From positions 18,523,636-18,587,635 of the forward strand of contig OZ022240.1 in NCBI GenBank assembly GCA_963978895.1: DNA of 64,000 nucleotides, written 5' to 3'. The DNA is from Erpobdella octoculata (lineage: Eukaryota > Annelida > Clitellata > Hirudinida > Erpobdellidae). Shown here piece by piece: positions 25,930 to 36,761 of the stretch. Every line of letters starts with the position of its first letter. Position 1 is the stretch's first letter. The position numbers and the translations under genes are program-made. The notes under the pieces were generated by a model that worked only from the letters and a program-made list of their open reading frames with translations, was not told where the DNA came from and did not search any database.

Positions 25930-26180
25930 GTTAGCTGGTTGCTGGCACAATTTCTATTATGTTCTATTGAATATTAAGTAAAATTGTTATGTTGTATCAC
26001 AATTAATCATTTTTCAATTACATTGCATGTAACGAAAATAAACAACATAGAATCTATTGAAAAAAACAATTAAAAAAAACACTCATGATGAAAATATGTA
26101 AGAAACTACAATAATCTCCTGGTATCAGAGACTTAGCTCGTTTTTAAAATCAGCAACAGATTAATAATAAAATAAAAAAA

Positions 26181-27235
26181 TGTGGGTTGGAAAATTGGGT
26201 TATTTGGTTTTTAAAGTAGCTGCTACTCAAAAACTGTGAATGCTACAGGAGTAAAAATTAGTATTTAGTTTCTACTCCAAGGAACGTGAAATTTGGAACT
26301 TATATTACTTTTATTGCGTAAGCATCCACTAAGTAAGGATTTTTGAAAATTTTGCTCCTGAGGGGAAGAAACTGGAAAACAAACTTTTTTCTAAAACAAT
26401 GTATATCTCGAAAACCAAAAATGAAGAGATTTTGAAATTTGGTATATGGATTCTTCTTGAAAAATAAAAAGATACGTATTTCACCATTTTTGAAAATTCA
26501 GTTTCCCGCACCCCAAATGTGGGTTGGAAAATTGGGTTATTTGGTTTTTAAAGTAGCTGCTACTCAAAAACTGTGAATGCTACAGGAGTAAAAATTAGTA
26601 TTTAGTTTCTACTCCAAAAATAATGAAATACGTGTTTTAGCATTTTTTGAAAATTTGGTTTCCAGGACCTTAAATGTGGGGTGGACAATAGGATTACTTG
26701 GTTTTTAAAGTAGCTGCTACTCAAAAACTAAAAAAAGTAAAAATTAGTATTTAGTTTCTACTCTAAAAATAATGATATACGTGTTTCACCATTTTTTGAA
26801 AATTTGGTTTCCAGGACTTCAAATGTGGAGTGGAAAATAGGGTTATTTGGTTTTTAAAGTAACTGCTACTCAACAACTGTGAATGCTACAAAAGTAAAAA
26901 TTAGTATTTAGTTTCTACTCTAAAAATAAAGATATATGTGCTTCACCATTTTTTGAAATTTTGGTTTTCAGGACCTCAAATGTGGGGTGAAAAAGGTGTC
27001 TTTGGTTTTTAAAGTAACTGCTACTCAAAACTGTGAATGCTACAGATGTCAAAATTAGTATTTAGTATTTACTCAAAAAATAATGATATAAGTGTTTCAA
27101 CATTTTTTAAAAATTTGGTTTCCAGGACCTTAAATGTGGGGTGGAAATAAGGGTTATTTGATTTCAAAATAACTGCTACACAAAACTGTAAGTGCTACAA
27201 ATGTAAAAATTAGTATTTTGAAGTTTTGTGCCAGT
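26181..27235. repeat. 155-bp degenerate satellite
   Basis: Six units begin with TGTGGGTTGGAAAATTGGGT or variants at about 26181, 26517, 26674, 26824, 26980 and 27135. Each contains TTTTTAAAGTAGCTGCTACT, GTAAAAATTAGTATTTAGTT and TTTTTGAAAATTTGGTTTCC. The first interval is longer (336 bp) and the others are 150-157 bp. The array lies 250 bp upstream of the NUP98 start codon. Confidence 0.85.
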
Positions 27236-27580
27236 TAAAAGTAGCTAAGTCCAGTTTATCACCGACCGGGTCAAGCCGTTATTTTAGAGTCTTCACACGG
27301 GCCAGGCCAAACCTTAAATCAAAGTGGGATGGGCCGAGGTTTTTCACCAAGTATTTAGATATTTTAGTGATTTTAGGGTCTTCAGTTGGGCCGGGCCAAA
27401 CCTGAAGTCACGGTGGGATGGGCCGAAGTTTTTCATCAAGTATATAGAACTTCTAGGCCTGTAAGAATGGACCGGGCCTAATTCAGACGAGCTGTGCCGG
27501 GCCAGGAGTTTGGGTTTTTAAAACGGGCTGGGCTAAGTTGTCGACAGGCCGAGCCGAGACCTAAAAAATTGATCTCTACT
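27236..27580. repeat. GC-rich degenerate tandem repeat
   Basis: Three units of roughly 115 bp share GGGCCGGGCCAAACCT and GTGGGATGGGCCGAGGTTTT. It is a GC-rich patch in AT-rich DNA and no gene is visible. Confidence 0.65.
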
Positions 27581-27604
27581 ATGGATGCACGGTTCAAACT
27601 CTCT

Positions 27605-27641
27605 AATTTCATGCGAGCGAAGCCGCTACGGGCACTGCTAG
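27605..27641 (+). mobile_element. Possible Helitron 3' end
   Basis: GCGAGCGAAGCCGCTACGGG followed by CACTGCTAG and then T fits the usual Helitron terminus (GC-rich hairpin region, short spacer, CTAG before T). No helicase lies upstream, so it would be a non-autonomous copy or a fragment. The call rests on the terminus alone. Confidence 0.4.
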
Positions 27642-29820
27642 TAATTAAATAAAAACAACAATTATAGCACTTTTGAACATTTAAAAATGCTCCCGAAGCT
27701 AAATAGTGCCCAGTGAAGATCTCAATTATGAATGGAAATAGAAGTGAAAAATGGGAATAAAAAAATTAAAATTAAACAAAATTAAGTAAAATTGTTAAAC
27801 ATTTAAATTAGTATAGTTAAAAATTACAAATTTATTTTAGATAAATATTGTACGAGTTCCGTAAACCGCTCAATGTCTACTTAACAAGTTTCTTTAAAGG
27901 CGGGCTTTGCCAATATGCCTTAGCCCTTAACACAAATAAAAGAAAAAAGACTAATTTATTTTAATTTTTAAAATTTAAAAAAAAATTATTCATATCATAG
28001 ATCAGTTTCTGCTCAAGGCTCTGATTGTTTTTAACAATGTTAAATTTCAAGTGCATATTAAATAATTATTGTACACATTTTTAAACTTATTTATTTGTCA
28101 AACAGTTATTTTATTTAACTATTAACTCTTTCTTACTTTTTATGATTTGAAATAGTATTATTCTGCATATCAACACTGCTTTTAGGTATTTCTGCTTAGT
28201 GTTGCCTTTTAATGAGTTTTTCTGTCAAAATATATTTTCCTATGTTCTAATAATGTTCTGTGCCTATTATATTAAAATGTTTTTACACACTTTTACTTAA
28301 CTTGACTTCTCTGTCTGTCCGTCCTCAAATTTTGCAATCGATTTTAAACTAACTTCCCGATGAGCTAGAGACTTAAAAATTTAAACATACATCCGAACTG
28401 ATTAACAATGCATTCTATCAGATTTTTGGATCGATTGGACAAAATTTAATTAAATAATTACTTGTGATATTTTCGTCGAACAATTTATGGTGATTATGGC
28501 TAATATGCTCATTGTTTATGTAACATATATTATTTTCCGATTGATTGGACAACATCAACGTCCAGAAGATGAAAATGATCACTTGAATAGTGTAAAAATA
28601 TAAAAGTGTGTTTTTAAAAAACTTTGTTTTTTGCTTCACTTGTAAAAAACTGGGTTTTATATCAGAATGAGCCCAGCCTGCTAAACTAGGAAATTACCCA
28701 AAATTGGTAAGGGTCGAGAACAGCGTCATAAATTACTTCCGGTGTTTTAATCATATTTTCATAATAAAATTAATATAATTAAAAAGAGAAATAAAGTAAA
28801 TTATATTTACAAAAGTTAACGACAGATAACCTTCATGTAGTAGCTAAAAAAACTAACTAAAGGTGAATTGAAATGAAATGTAAAAAAAAATATTTGTGCA
28901 AGTTTATATAAATTATTTGTAAAAAAAATGATTACTTAATTTTAAAACAACTATAAATATTCAAAAAATATTAGAAATTGAATCAAGGTAGGATGCGAAA
29001 CCCTGTACAATCAAGGGCTATATGGTTTTCGTTGGAGATCCCTGCAATGTAATTTTCATAAAAGTATTAGGGATAACCCATGTTATTCTGACTGCACGAT
29101 TAATATTTTTTCTTGTGAGTACTTTACTTGTGACTGTTTCGCTTTTTCTGCAAATAATGTTATTTCTGACTGCACTATTAATTCTTTTTGTTGTGATTCT
29201 GTTGCACACTTGCACTTTTCAAAAAAATTTTTACAAAAAATTAAACTACTTGGATCACTAAATTTGAAATGTTATTATGATTATAAATATAGTTATTTTA
29301 AGGAAAATCTAATTAAAAAATCAGAAATAATGTATTACGCTATTCTCCACCTTTACCCCAAAATTGATTATTTATCGCTTTAAATTAAAAACGGTTGTTT
29401 TCAAACTTTTAGTGATCATTTCTTATCCGTTCAACTTTACTTGCGACTCCTCTTATTAGTAACTTAGTTAAGTATATAATTAGCTTACTATCTTACGCCA
29501 TTCACTATAGGGAAATAAACAATATTTTTCTTAAATTTCTAACAATAAAAATCAAAACTTAAAAGAAAAGTAATTACCTAAGTTTTCGAATATCTTAAAA
29601 TTGCGGTAATACCAATACAAAAGCGAAATATGAGTATTATCCGCCTAGCTAAATGCGGCCCTAAACTACAACATCATAGATAAATAATTACGGTATTAAT
29701 TTTGTGCTTATTGATTTCTAGATTTAATCAAAAAATAACAATATAAATAAAAATAAATAATTTATCACCAACAAAACTATAGTAATAAAGTCCGTATAAT
29801 GAGCGGAGCGATGATCACAT
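27642..29820. other. AT-rich intergenic DNA
   Basis: About 2.2 kb without recognisable genes. At 28310-28440 it holds a diverged copy of the CTGTCTGTC-plus-conserved-tail repeat seen at 30598 and 31070 (TTTTGCAATCGATTTT, ACTTCC.GATGA). Short frames elsewhere have no family-like features. Confidence 0.5.
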
Positions 29821-29824
29821 TGAT

Positions 29825-30003
29825 AACGGGGTACTGGACAACTAGCCGCCGCTCCACTAGTCGCTGCTGCTAAATAGTCACTGGCCAACTAGTCGCCGGG
29901 CCAACTAGTCGCCACCCAACTAGTAGCCGCCCAACTAGTTGCCGGGCCATCTAGTCGCCGACAAACTAGTCGCCGGGCCAACCAGTCGCTGGCCAAATAG
30001 TCG
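29825..30003. repeat. Minisatellite with ACTAGTCGCC core
   Basis: About ten imperfect units of 14-18 bp such as CCAACTAGTCGCCGGG. The core contains a short palindrome, ACTAGT. GC-rich compared with its surroundings. Confidence 0.85.
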
Positions 30004-30039
30004 CGGCTAAATGTTTCATGTTAAATTAAATTTTAAATT

Positions 30040-30222
30040 AACATGGTTTTTACAGTGATTCAGAAGACTGATGCCTGTGTGAGATCCACAACAACAATTA
30101 AAGGCAATGGTTTATGGTGCGTGCCTCCCACATTCTCTACGGACGCTAGTGACGCCGGTGAGATTCGAACCGCCGACTTTTAGACCAACAGGAGAACGTT
30201 TTACCACATTGCCACCAGCGGG
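30040..30222 (-). mobile_element. tRNA-derived SINE
   Basis: Read on the minus strand, the head looks like a tRNA: an A-box-like TGGCAATGTGGTAAAACG, then a B box GGTTCGAATCTCACC 30-40 nt later, closed by a short stem (GTGGC..GCCGGCGTCAC). The body carries GGATCTCACACAGGCATCAG and ends near TCACTGTAAAAACCATG. A similar tail (GTTCAGAAGACT..GCCTGTGTGAGA on +) occurs at 59715-59748, which supports a dispersed family. Confidence 0.75.
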
Positions 30223-30452
30223 AGAGCGAGCGGAAACGAAAACGGGAGAGTGAGCGTGAAAGGGAACTGGAGAATGGACGGGAAACTGGAAAGCAGGTGG
30301 GAACGGAAAAGCGACCAGGAGCGAAAGATCGAGCGGGAAAAGGAAAGCGACCGGGAACGGGAGAGCAAGCAGGAGCGGGAAAAGGAAAGCGACCCGGAAC
30401 GGGAGAGCAAGCAGGAGTGGGAAAGCAAGCGAGAACGGGAAAGTTTAGTTCA
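30215..30452. repeat. Purine-rich 12-bp minisatellite
   Basis: Repeats of GAGCGGGAAAAGGAAAGCGA and variants. All frames are open over much of it; the plus frame 30250-30462 reads Arg/Glu/Lys/Ser-rich repeats, which I regard as a by-product. The reverse complement of the same motif family occurs at about 42530-42740. Confidence 0.75.
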
Positions 30453-30589
30453 GAAATTGTAATAACGTACAGCGTACACTTCAATATTATTTTTATGTTT
30501 TTAGTACATTTGTATATAAGCGTTGTTTTATTTAATTTTTTATTATTTTTCATTTTTTGCAATTAAATCTTTTTTTTACCAATGCTTTT

Positions 30590-31262
30590 ATTAACTCGTC
30601 GGCTCTGTTTCTCTGTCTGTCTGTTTCTCTGTCTGTCTGTTTCTCTGTCTGTCTGTTTCTCTGTCTGTCTGTTTCTCTGTCTGTTTCAAATCTTGCAATC
30701 AATTTTTGAGTCACTTCCTGATGATAGATTTTTTTCAAATTTTGCATACATGCTCAAGATAGAAGACAATGCAATATTCAATTATTAGTTTTACAATAAG
30801 TCAATTAATTTAGTTAATTTTCTTGAGGATTTTATCGAGGGGTTTCTTGAGGGTTTTCTTGAGGGTTTTCTTGAGGGTTTTCTTGAGGGTTTTCTTGAGG
30901 GTTTTCTTGAGAGTTTTCTTGACCACAAAACGCTAACCGACTGGCAGACTATTTTACCAAGTTAACACGAACCACACTCACTGACCGCGATTCTCAAGCG
31001 TGTACGAAATTTTCATGAAAATAGTTGAGATATTTAAATTCGATGCTTTTTGATGATATTTTTATTATTATTACCAATGCTTTTATTAACTCGTCGTCTC
31101 TGTTTCTCTGTCTGTCTGTTTGTTTCTCTGTCTGTTTCAAATCTTGCAATCAATTTTTGAGTCACTTCCTGATGATAGATTTTTTCAAATTTTGCATACA
31201 TGCTCAAAATAGAAGACAATGCAATATTCAATTATTAGTTTTACAATAAGTCAATTAATTTA
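30590..31262. repeat. Two direct copies of a 190-bp repeat plus a minisatellite
   Basis: Copies at about 30578-30805 and 31070-31262 share TTACCAATGCTTTTATTAAC, a (CTGT) tract of different length, TTGCAATCAATTTTTGAGTC and AAGACAATGCAATATTCAAT. Between them, 30824-30925 is an array of about six TTGAGGGTTTTC units. A diverged copy lies near 28310. Confidence 0.75.
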
Positions 31263-32137
31263 GATAATTTTAATTAATTTCGATATTTCGATATAATTAA
31301 GATATTTCGACTTTAACATAAAATAAAAGAGTAATATAAGAAAAAATTGATTGCAAAATTTGTGTTTTAATTACATATAAGAGCATTGGTTTTAAAAATT
31401 CGTTTTTAATTTACTTGTTTTATTTGAAAACAGATTAATGTATTGTCACCAGATATACACCTGCATGCAAAAACTGAACTTTTTACAACTATTAGAAGTG
31501 CTTTAAGAAAGCATTAGAAAATTTGATGAAACAAACAACAAAGCAGTTAAAAAGCGATTTTTATAGAGTTTTCAGAGGCTAAGTTGTAGAATTGCTAATT
31601 TTTCATCAGGAACACCGTTCATTGTTAATGAAAATTTTTGAACAAGGAATTCACTTTATGAATTTTGTCAATTCTCTCTGAATCAAGGAAATTTCATGGT
31701 GAGCTGTACTGATTTGTTTGTCACTCGTTGCTGTGGCTTAGTTTGACCATGGACTTCTATATAATAGCACTTATATATAAGTCCATGGTTTAACTAAATG
31801 CACTCAATGGTACCGATGGTTACAAAAATTAATTGAAACTTTTTCCTTTTTTTTCCTTTTTTTTATTGACATCAGAAAACGAAACAGCATCAGCAATCGG
31901 ACACTAAAAAAAATGACAACGAGGTTATCGGTCCATAAAACAAAAAAGATGTCAAAAGGCAAAAACCTAAAGGGTATTTACATCCCGCTAAGAAGGCTGC
32001 CTACAAAGTTCACTGTACACAAATAATGATTAGAAATATATTGAACCTGTACAAGTGCTATTGAAACATTGGCGACTCAATAATAAACTTTTTAAGTAAT
32101 CGTTTGAAACAGGATAGGTTTGGTTGTTGAGATATAG
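31263..32137. other. Intergenic DNA
   Basis: AT-rich, no gene recognised. It contains a short palindrome at 31749-31795 (CCATGGACTTCTATATA against TATATAAGTCCATGG). Its last part may be the 3' UTR of the minus-strand LINE that follows. Confidence 0.45.
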
Positions 32138-33954
32138 TCATCGGAACTTTTGCATACACATTGGACCCTCACACACAATTGAGCGAAGCTTTATGTTGGA
32201 TTTCGCAAAGGGGGGTCTATACCTTGGATATGAACGAGGCACACAAGAATGTAATGAGGATGATTGAGGTCCCAATTTTCTAAATAAATCAGGAAGCATA
32301 TTATGATCAAGTTTATACATAAAGATTCCCACATGAAAATGATTTATTTGGTGAATTTTAAGTATGTTCGATTGTCTAAAGAATGGATCAGTGTGAGAAC
32401 TACATGGTAACTTGAAGATGATACGTAAATATATTTTCTGAAGTTTAAGCAGAGGCTGCAAATAAGTTGAGTAATTAGAAGCCCAGATTAAATTGCAATA
32501 ATTTAAATAAGGAAATATAAATGAGTAATACAAGGTGACTGCTACTGGTAGAGTAATGTAAGGGCGAATACGTGAAATGATTCCAATATTTTTTGACAAC
32601 TTATTAGTTACATACTAAATATAAGGTCTAAAAGTAAGATGTTCATCTATATCAATACCAAAAAATTTACATGCATCAACACAAGACAGAACAGAGTCAC
32701 CAATACATATAAACAGCTCATTAAGGCTAATATTTTTCCTTGCTTTATGAAACAACATGTAAACAGTTTCTTTTACATTGAGTGAAAGAACGTTTGCTTT
32801 ACACCAGTTAGCTACTCCCATCAATTCTTTGTTCATAACAGAGAAAACTTCGGTAATGTCATCACCAGATATGAATACATTCGTATCGTCGGCGAAGAGC
32901 AGAAATTCAAGGCACTCAGAGGAATTGCACATGTCGTTGATGTATATCAAAAATAGGAGTGGGCCAAGCACCGAGCACTGTGGAACTCCCAGGGTAATTG
33001 GTATTGTAGAGGAGATAGAATTTTCAAAAGAGACCATCTGGGTACGATTGCTCAAATAACTCCGATACCATGCATGGTCCACTGTGTCGAAGGCCTTGAC
33101 CAAGTCCAGAAAGACCCCAATTGTAGGCTGGCCCCGATCTAGAGCATTAGAAATTTTTGAGTGAATAACAGAGTGAATAATTGACTCCATCACAGCCTTC
33201 ACATATATGTCGAATGTTTCTCCCTGAATCCAAATTGGTCATCTCTGATAACTGAGAACTTGTTGAAAAAAGAAATTGATCTGTTGAAGACTGCTTTCTC
33301 GAAAATTTTTGAAAAGTATGGAAGAATCGATATTGGTATATAATTCACAATACTCTCTTTTGAATCACTCTTATGAATTGTAACAACTTTGGCAATCTTC
33401 AGCAGATCCGGAAAGACGCCTGATTTAAAGGAGCAGTTGATTAGGGCCGTCAGAATATGAGCAATTACAGGTACTGAATATCCTGCCAGAGCTGAATTGA
33501 CTCCATCACAGCCTTCACTGTGAGAGTTTTTGAGAGTCTTTGATATTGATATGACTTCTTCTGGAGTAACATCTGATAACAAAATTGATTGTGGTATGGG
33601 ATCTTTAAGATATTGTCGAAAGTCTAAATTGCTTGACACAATCTTCTTTGCGAGCTCAGTCCCAATACTTGTGAAAAATGTGTTAAATGAGTGAGCAATG
33701 TCCGTAGATGACGCGAGTGGAAAACCCTCCGCATTATAGAACGTACAGGAGGCAGTTTTATGACTGTTTCTATTTAAGAGATGCTTTATTAGATCCCATG
33801 TTTTATGGCAGTTGCCTTCATATGAACGAAATTTGTTAGAATAATATTCAGTAATAGCAACTTCTTTAATTTTTCTAAACTTGTTTCTGGAACAGGTGAA
33901 CTTTAGCTTGCTGTCACTTGTACGCTTGGAGAGAAATTTTTTAGATGCCAACAT
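32138..33954 (-). pseudogene. Non-LTR retrotransposon reverse transcriptase, broken
   Basis: Three minus-strand frames in series make up most of a LINE reverse transcriptase. Frame 33954-33199 holds the region before and at the start of the RT domain (ending DDQFGFREKHST). Frame 33202-32615 has FLDLVKAFDTVDH (first catalytic Asp), GVPQCSVLGPLLFLIYIND (usually GVPQGSVLGP) and LLFADDTN (the FADD catalytic box). Frame 32599-32138 has the post-RT segment with PYLNYCNLIWASNYSTYL. Two frameshifts and the Gly-to-Cys change show it is dead. Motifs fit the Jockey/CR1 group of LINEs. The endonuclease is absent, so the copy is 5'-truncated near 33960. Confidence 0.85.
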
Positions 33955-33984
33955 TTTAAGAAATGATCTTGCACAAATCTACCA

Positions 33985-36040
33985 ATGGTCCCTAGACTGA
34001 CAAATGATGTTCAAAGTAGAGAAATGCACATAGATAATAGAAATCAGGAGTTTCAGTATGAAATGGGAAGAATTGTGTTGAAGGCATCTGAAGAAGAAAG
34101 AGATCTTGGAGTAATAGTACACAATAGTGGTAAACCATCAAAACAGTGTGCAGAAGCAGCAAAGCGAGCCAATAAGATTTTAGTTTTGGTTAAAAAAACA
34201 ATAATAAGTTGAAACCAGAAAATAATAATTAGGCTATACAAATGTTTAGTAAGACCGCATCTATAATGTTGTATACAAGCTTGGAGCCCTGTTTTAAAAA
34301 AGGAAATTGTAGTGTTGGAGAAGGTACAAAGGAGGAATACAAAGTTGATTAAGCTTTTAAGCCAGTTACCTTATGAAGAAAGACTAAAACAATGTGGCTT
34401 AACAACTTTAGAGAAAAGGAGAAGTAGGGGTGATTTGATCGAAGCCTACAAGATCATAACAGGAAAGGAGGATTTAACACCAACAATGTTTTTTGAACAA
34501 ACACCGATTCAAAGCACGAGAGGACACAGATTTAAGCTCTTTAAAAAACTATAAAAAGGCTTTCTTCAGTTCTAGAGCGATAAATATATGCAGTGTTGGG
34601 TAAAATCACATTTCAAATGATTTTAAATCAAAATCATTCACTTCAGAGTGATTTTGAAATCAAAATCATTCACTTCAGAGTGATTTTGAAATCAAAATCA
34701 TTCACTTCAGAGTGATTTTGAAATCAAAATCAAAATAATTTTTTCTTTCCACCAAAAAATGATTTCAAATCAAAATCATGATTTTGATGATTTAAAATCA
34801 TGAAATCATTACTAAAAAGTTTGCGCTAATTAAAATTGCTACTGATGACAATTTTACTAGAATTCATTACAAGTCACAAAATCTTTATTTCAAAAAATGC
34901 TTTAGCTTAATTTCAAGTGTTAATTTCTCAAAAAAAGTGAATTAGAAAGTCTGTTTCTTCTTGGCGTCTCAATCAATCCTGCTATACTGAACAGACGCTC
35001 AACAGGCGCAGATGAAGGTGTGTTGTAGTACACGAACATTTTCCTCACAATCTGGTATGAATCAAGGTTCTGTAAAGAGCAGTCTGTCTTCCTCGTCATT
35101 ACCATCATGCCTGGTGCAAGGCCTTTTATGAGGGCCACGAAAGCAGGGTTTTCAACTGTACAAAATGGAAACATCGACTCGACAACATAATCGACAATCA
35201 ACTTTGGTTTGACTTGGTTGACTAGAGGTCACATACACTTTTTTCTGAATGTACTTTATTTCTTCATTGTTGTTACTCAGTTTGCGATTTTTACTCGATT
35301 TGTCTTTTGCAGCTTTTTCAAGCTTGTATGTCTCATACTTGCTAACAAGTGAACTGTGTTCAATCTGAAGCAATATTGAAATGAATAAAAATTTTTAATA
35401 ACCGATCCTAGGAAATTGTATTAGATTAATAGAAAATATAACGAAAATCGGTGATATTAACTCTCAGACGTCTCAAAAATTTGCTTGTAACATTTTTAGT
35501 GCCCGAGAGTTCCCTGTTGAGACAGTTACAACACTTAGCAATTACTTTTCCATCCACTTCTTTAATAATCTTGAAATAAGTTCCATCTAAAATAATAGGC
35601 AAACGAGATTCGTCCATTTTTCAAACAACCTTAACAGATGGGCAATGAGTAAAAACCATTGATATAACAATGATAAAAACAATATTTTGATTTGATTTTA
35701 AATCGTGCAAAATCATTTTTGCTTATGGAAATTTGATTTCAAATCAAAATCAGGCATTTTCAAATAATTTCAAATCAAAATCAAAAATCACATAATATGA
35801 TTTAAATCACGATTTAAAATCTTACCCAACACTGAATATATGGAATAACTTGGACGATGACACTGTAGCATCTGAGTCTACCACAGCTTTCAAAGTAGCG
35901 CTATCCAGGCATGGATACTGATTTGTATACACATTTTTATTATTTTTTTATTTTTTAATTCGAGGTGGTTAGTTATAGGCGTAAAGTCGTCTAAACCACT
36001 ATAACCATTTCTAATTAATTTACATTTTGTGTCCAATAAA
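33985..36040 (+). pseudogene. CR1/L2-like LINE 3' fragment split by a hAT element
   Basis: Plus-strand frames 33985-34212 (EERDLGVIVHNSGKPSKQCA) and 34312-34554 (VQRRNTKLIKLLSQLPYEER, LTTLEKRRSRGDLIEAYKI) are the region after the RT core of CR1/L2-type LINEs. The reading continues as FFSSRAINI up to 34590, is interrupted by the hAT element, and resumes at 35843 with WNNLDDDTVASESTTAFK to a stop near 35921. The tail to about 36040 may be the 3' UTR. In-frame stops (for example near 34263) show decay. It lies head to head with the 5'-truncated LINE on the minus strand. Confidence 0.78.
34591..35834 (-). mobile_element. Internally deleted hAT transposon
   Basis: Ends CAGTGTTGGGTAAAAT and its inverse at ..TTACCCAACACTG, flanked by a perfect 8-bp duplication aatatatg (34583-34590 and 35835-35842). 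Subterminal repeats (about three copies of ATCATTCACTTCAGAGTGAT plus TTTGAAATCAAA) lie at 34625-34730. On the minus strand a transposase N-terminus starts at 35617 (MDESRLPIILDGTYFKII, CCNCLNRE, a BED-like finger). The C-terminal hAT dimerisation segment lies at 35190-34920 (YYNTPSSAPVERLFSIAGLI, TPRRNRLS). The catalytic middle is missing, so it could move only with help. Confidence 0.88.
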
Positions 36041-36049
36041 GAGAGAAGC

Positions 36050-36752
36050 TAGAGATATTGGTATGACTCATATGTGCTATGTGCTTCGTAGTTGTAATCT
36101 GATTGTTTTCTGGTCCAAAATTATATTGATCAATTAAACAAAAAAGTTATCAGCGAAAAACGTCAGCGCACCGCAACAATCTGTATTGTTGCTAGAATTT
36201 TGATGAGAATGTAGATAGATGTCTGGATAAAACATCCTTTGAAAAATACTAATTACAATTAGTATTTCAATTGCATTGCATTGCCAGGAACGTCTTTTCC
36301 TTGATTGGATGCTTTCCAAAAGCCATTTTTCCTTTCAGCGAACAAATTAATCTTTCATTTCATTTTCAGATATATCTTGTTTGTAAAACTCCGCTGTTTT
36401 AGTTATATCTTCATATTCGGCATTGTGGATGTACTTTAGCACCAGTAGCTGATAGTATACTTGTATACTTGAAATTTTCATATGTTTATTGAAGCGTTCT
36501 GTTAATTTCAAGTCTATCCAGTAATCCAGATATAGTGTGTACATACTTTGTCAATGATAAGTTTCTGGATCATTTGTTTCCTAGTTTGATCGTAATGTTT
36601 GTCTACTAATTGTTTGAGAAATAATAATAAACGAATCTCCAGGGAGATTTTCAGCTTTTACAAAAACGTGGTGAAAGTCAACATTGAAATTTTGTCGACA
36701 ATCATAGGCGTAGGGGAGTTTGATAAGGTGGAGGGGCAAAACCGGTCTCTGT
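36050..36752. other. Intergenic DNA with coding-like minus-strand pieces
   Basis: Minus-strand frames read FNVDFHHVFVKAENLPGDSF and IIISQTISRQTLRSN (about 36716-36581), then, in another frame at 36544-36347, LDYWIDLKLTERFNKHMKIS and YHAEYED-like text. The composition looks protein-like but I do not recognise a family. At 36121-36180 there is a partial copy of the arm of the foldback element that follows (TTATATTGATCAATTAA, AAAAAGTTATCAGC, GCACCGCAACAA). Confidence 0.35.
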
Positions 36753-36761
36753 CCGAAAAAT

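Noticed and set aside
30140..30222. A functional tRNA gene on the minus strand
   Set aside because: A and B boxes are present but the anticodon arm does not fold properly and the unit continues into a SINE body.
30146..30566. Pro/Phe/Arg- and Glu/Arg-rich frames resembling SR proteins
   Set aside because: Both strands are open because of the purine minisatellite; no splice sites or conserved domain.
30824..30925. Telomere-like TTGAGGG repeats
   Set aside because: The unit is 14 bp (with TTTTC), not a hexamer, and the array has only about six internal copies.
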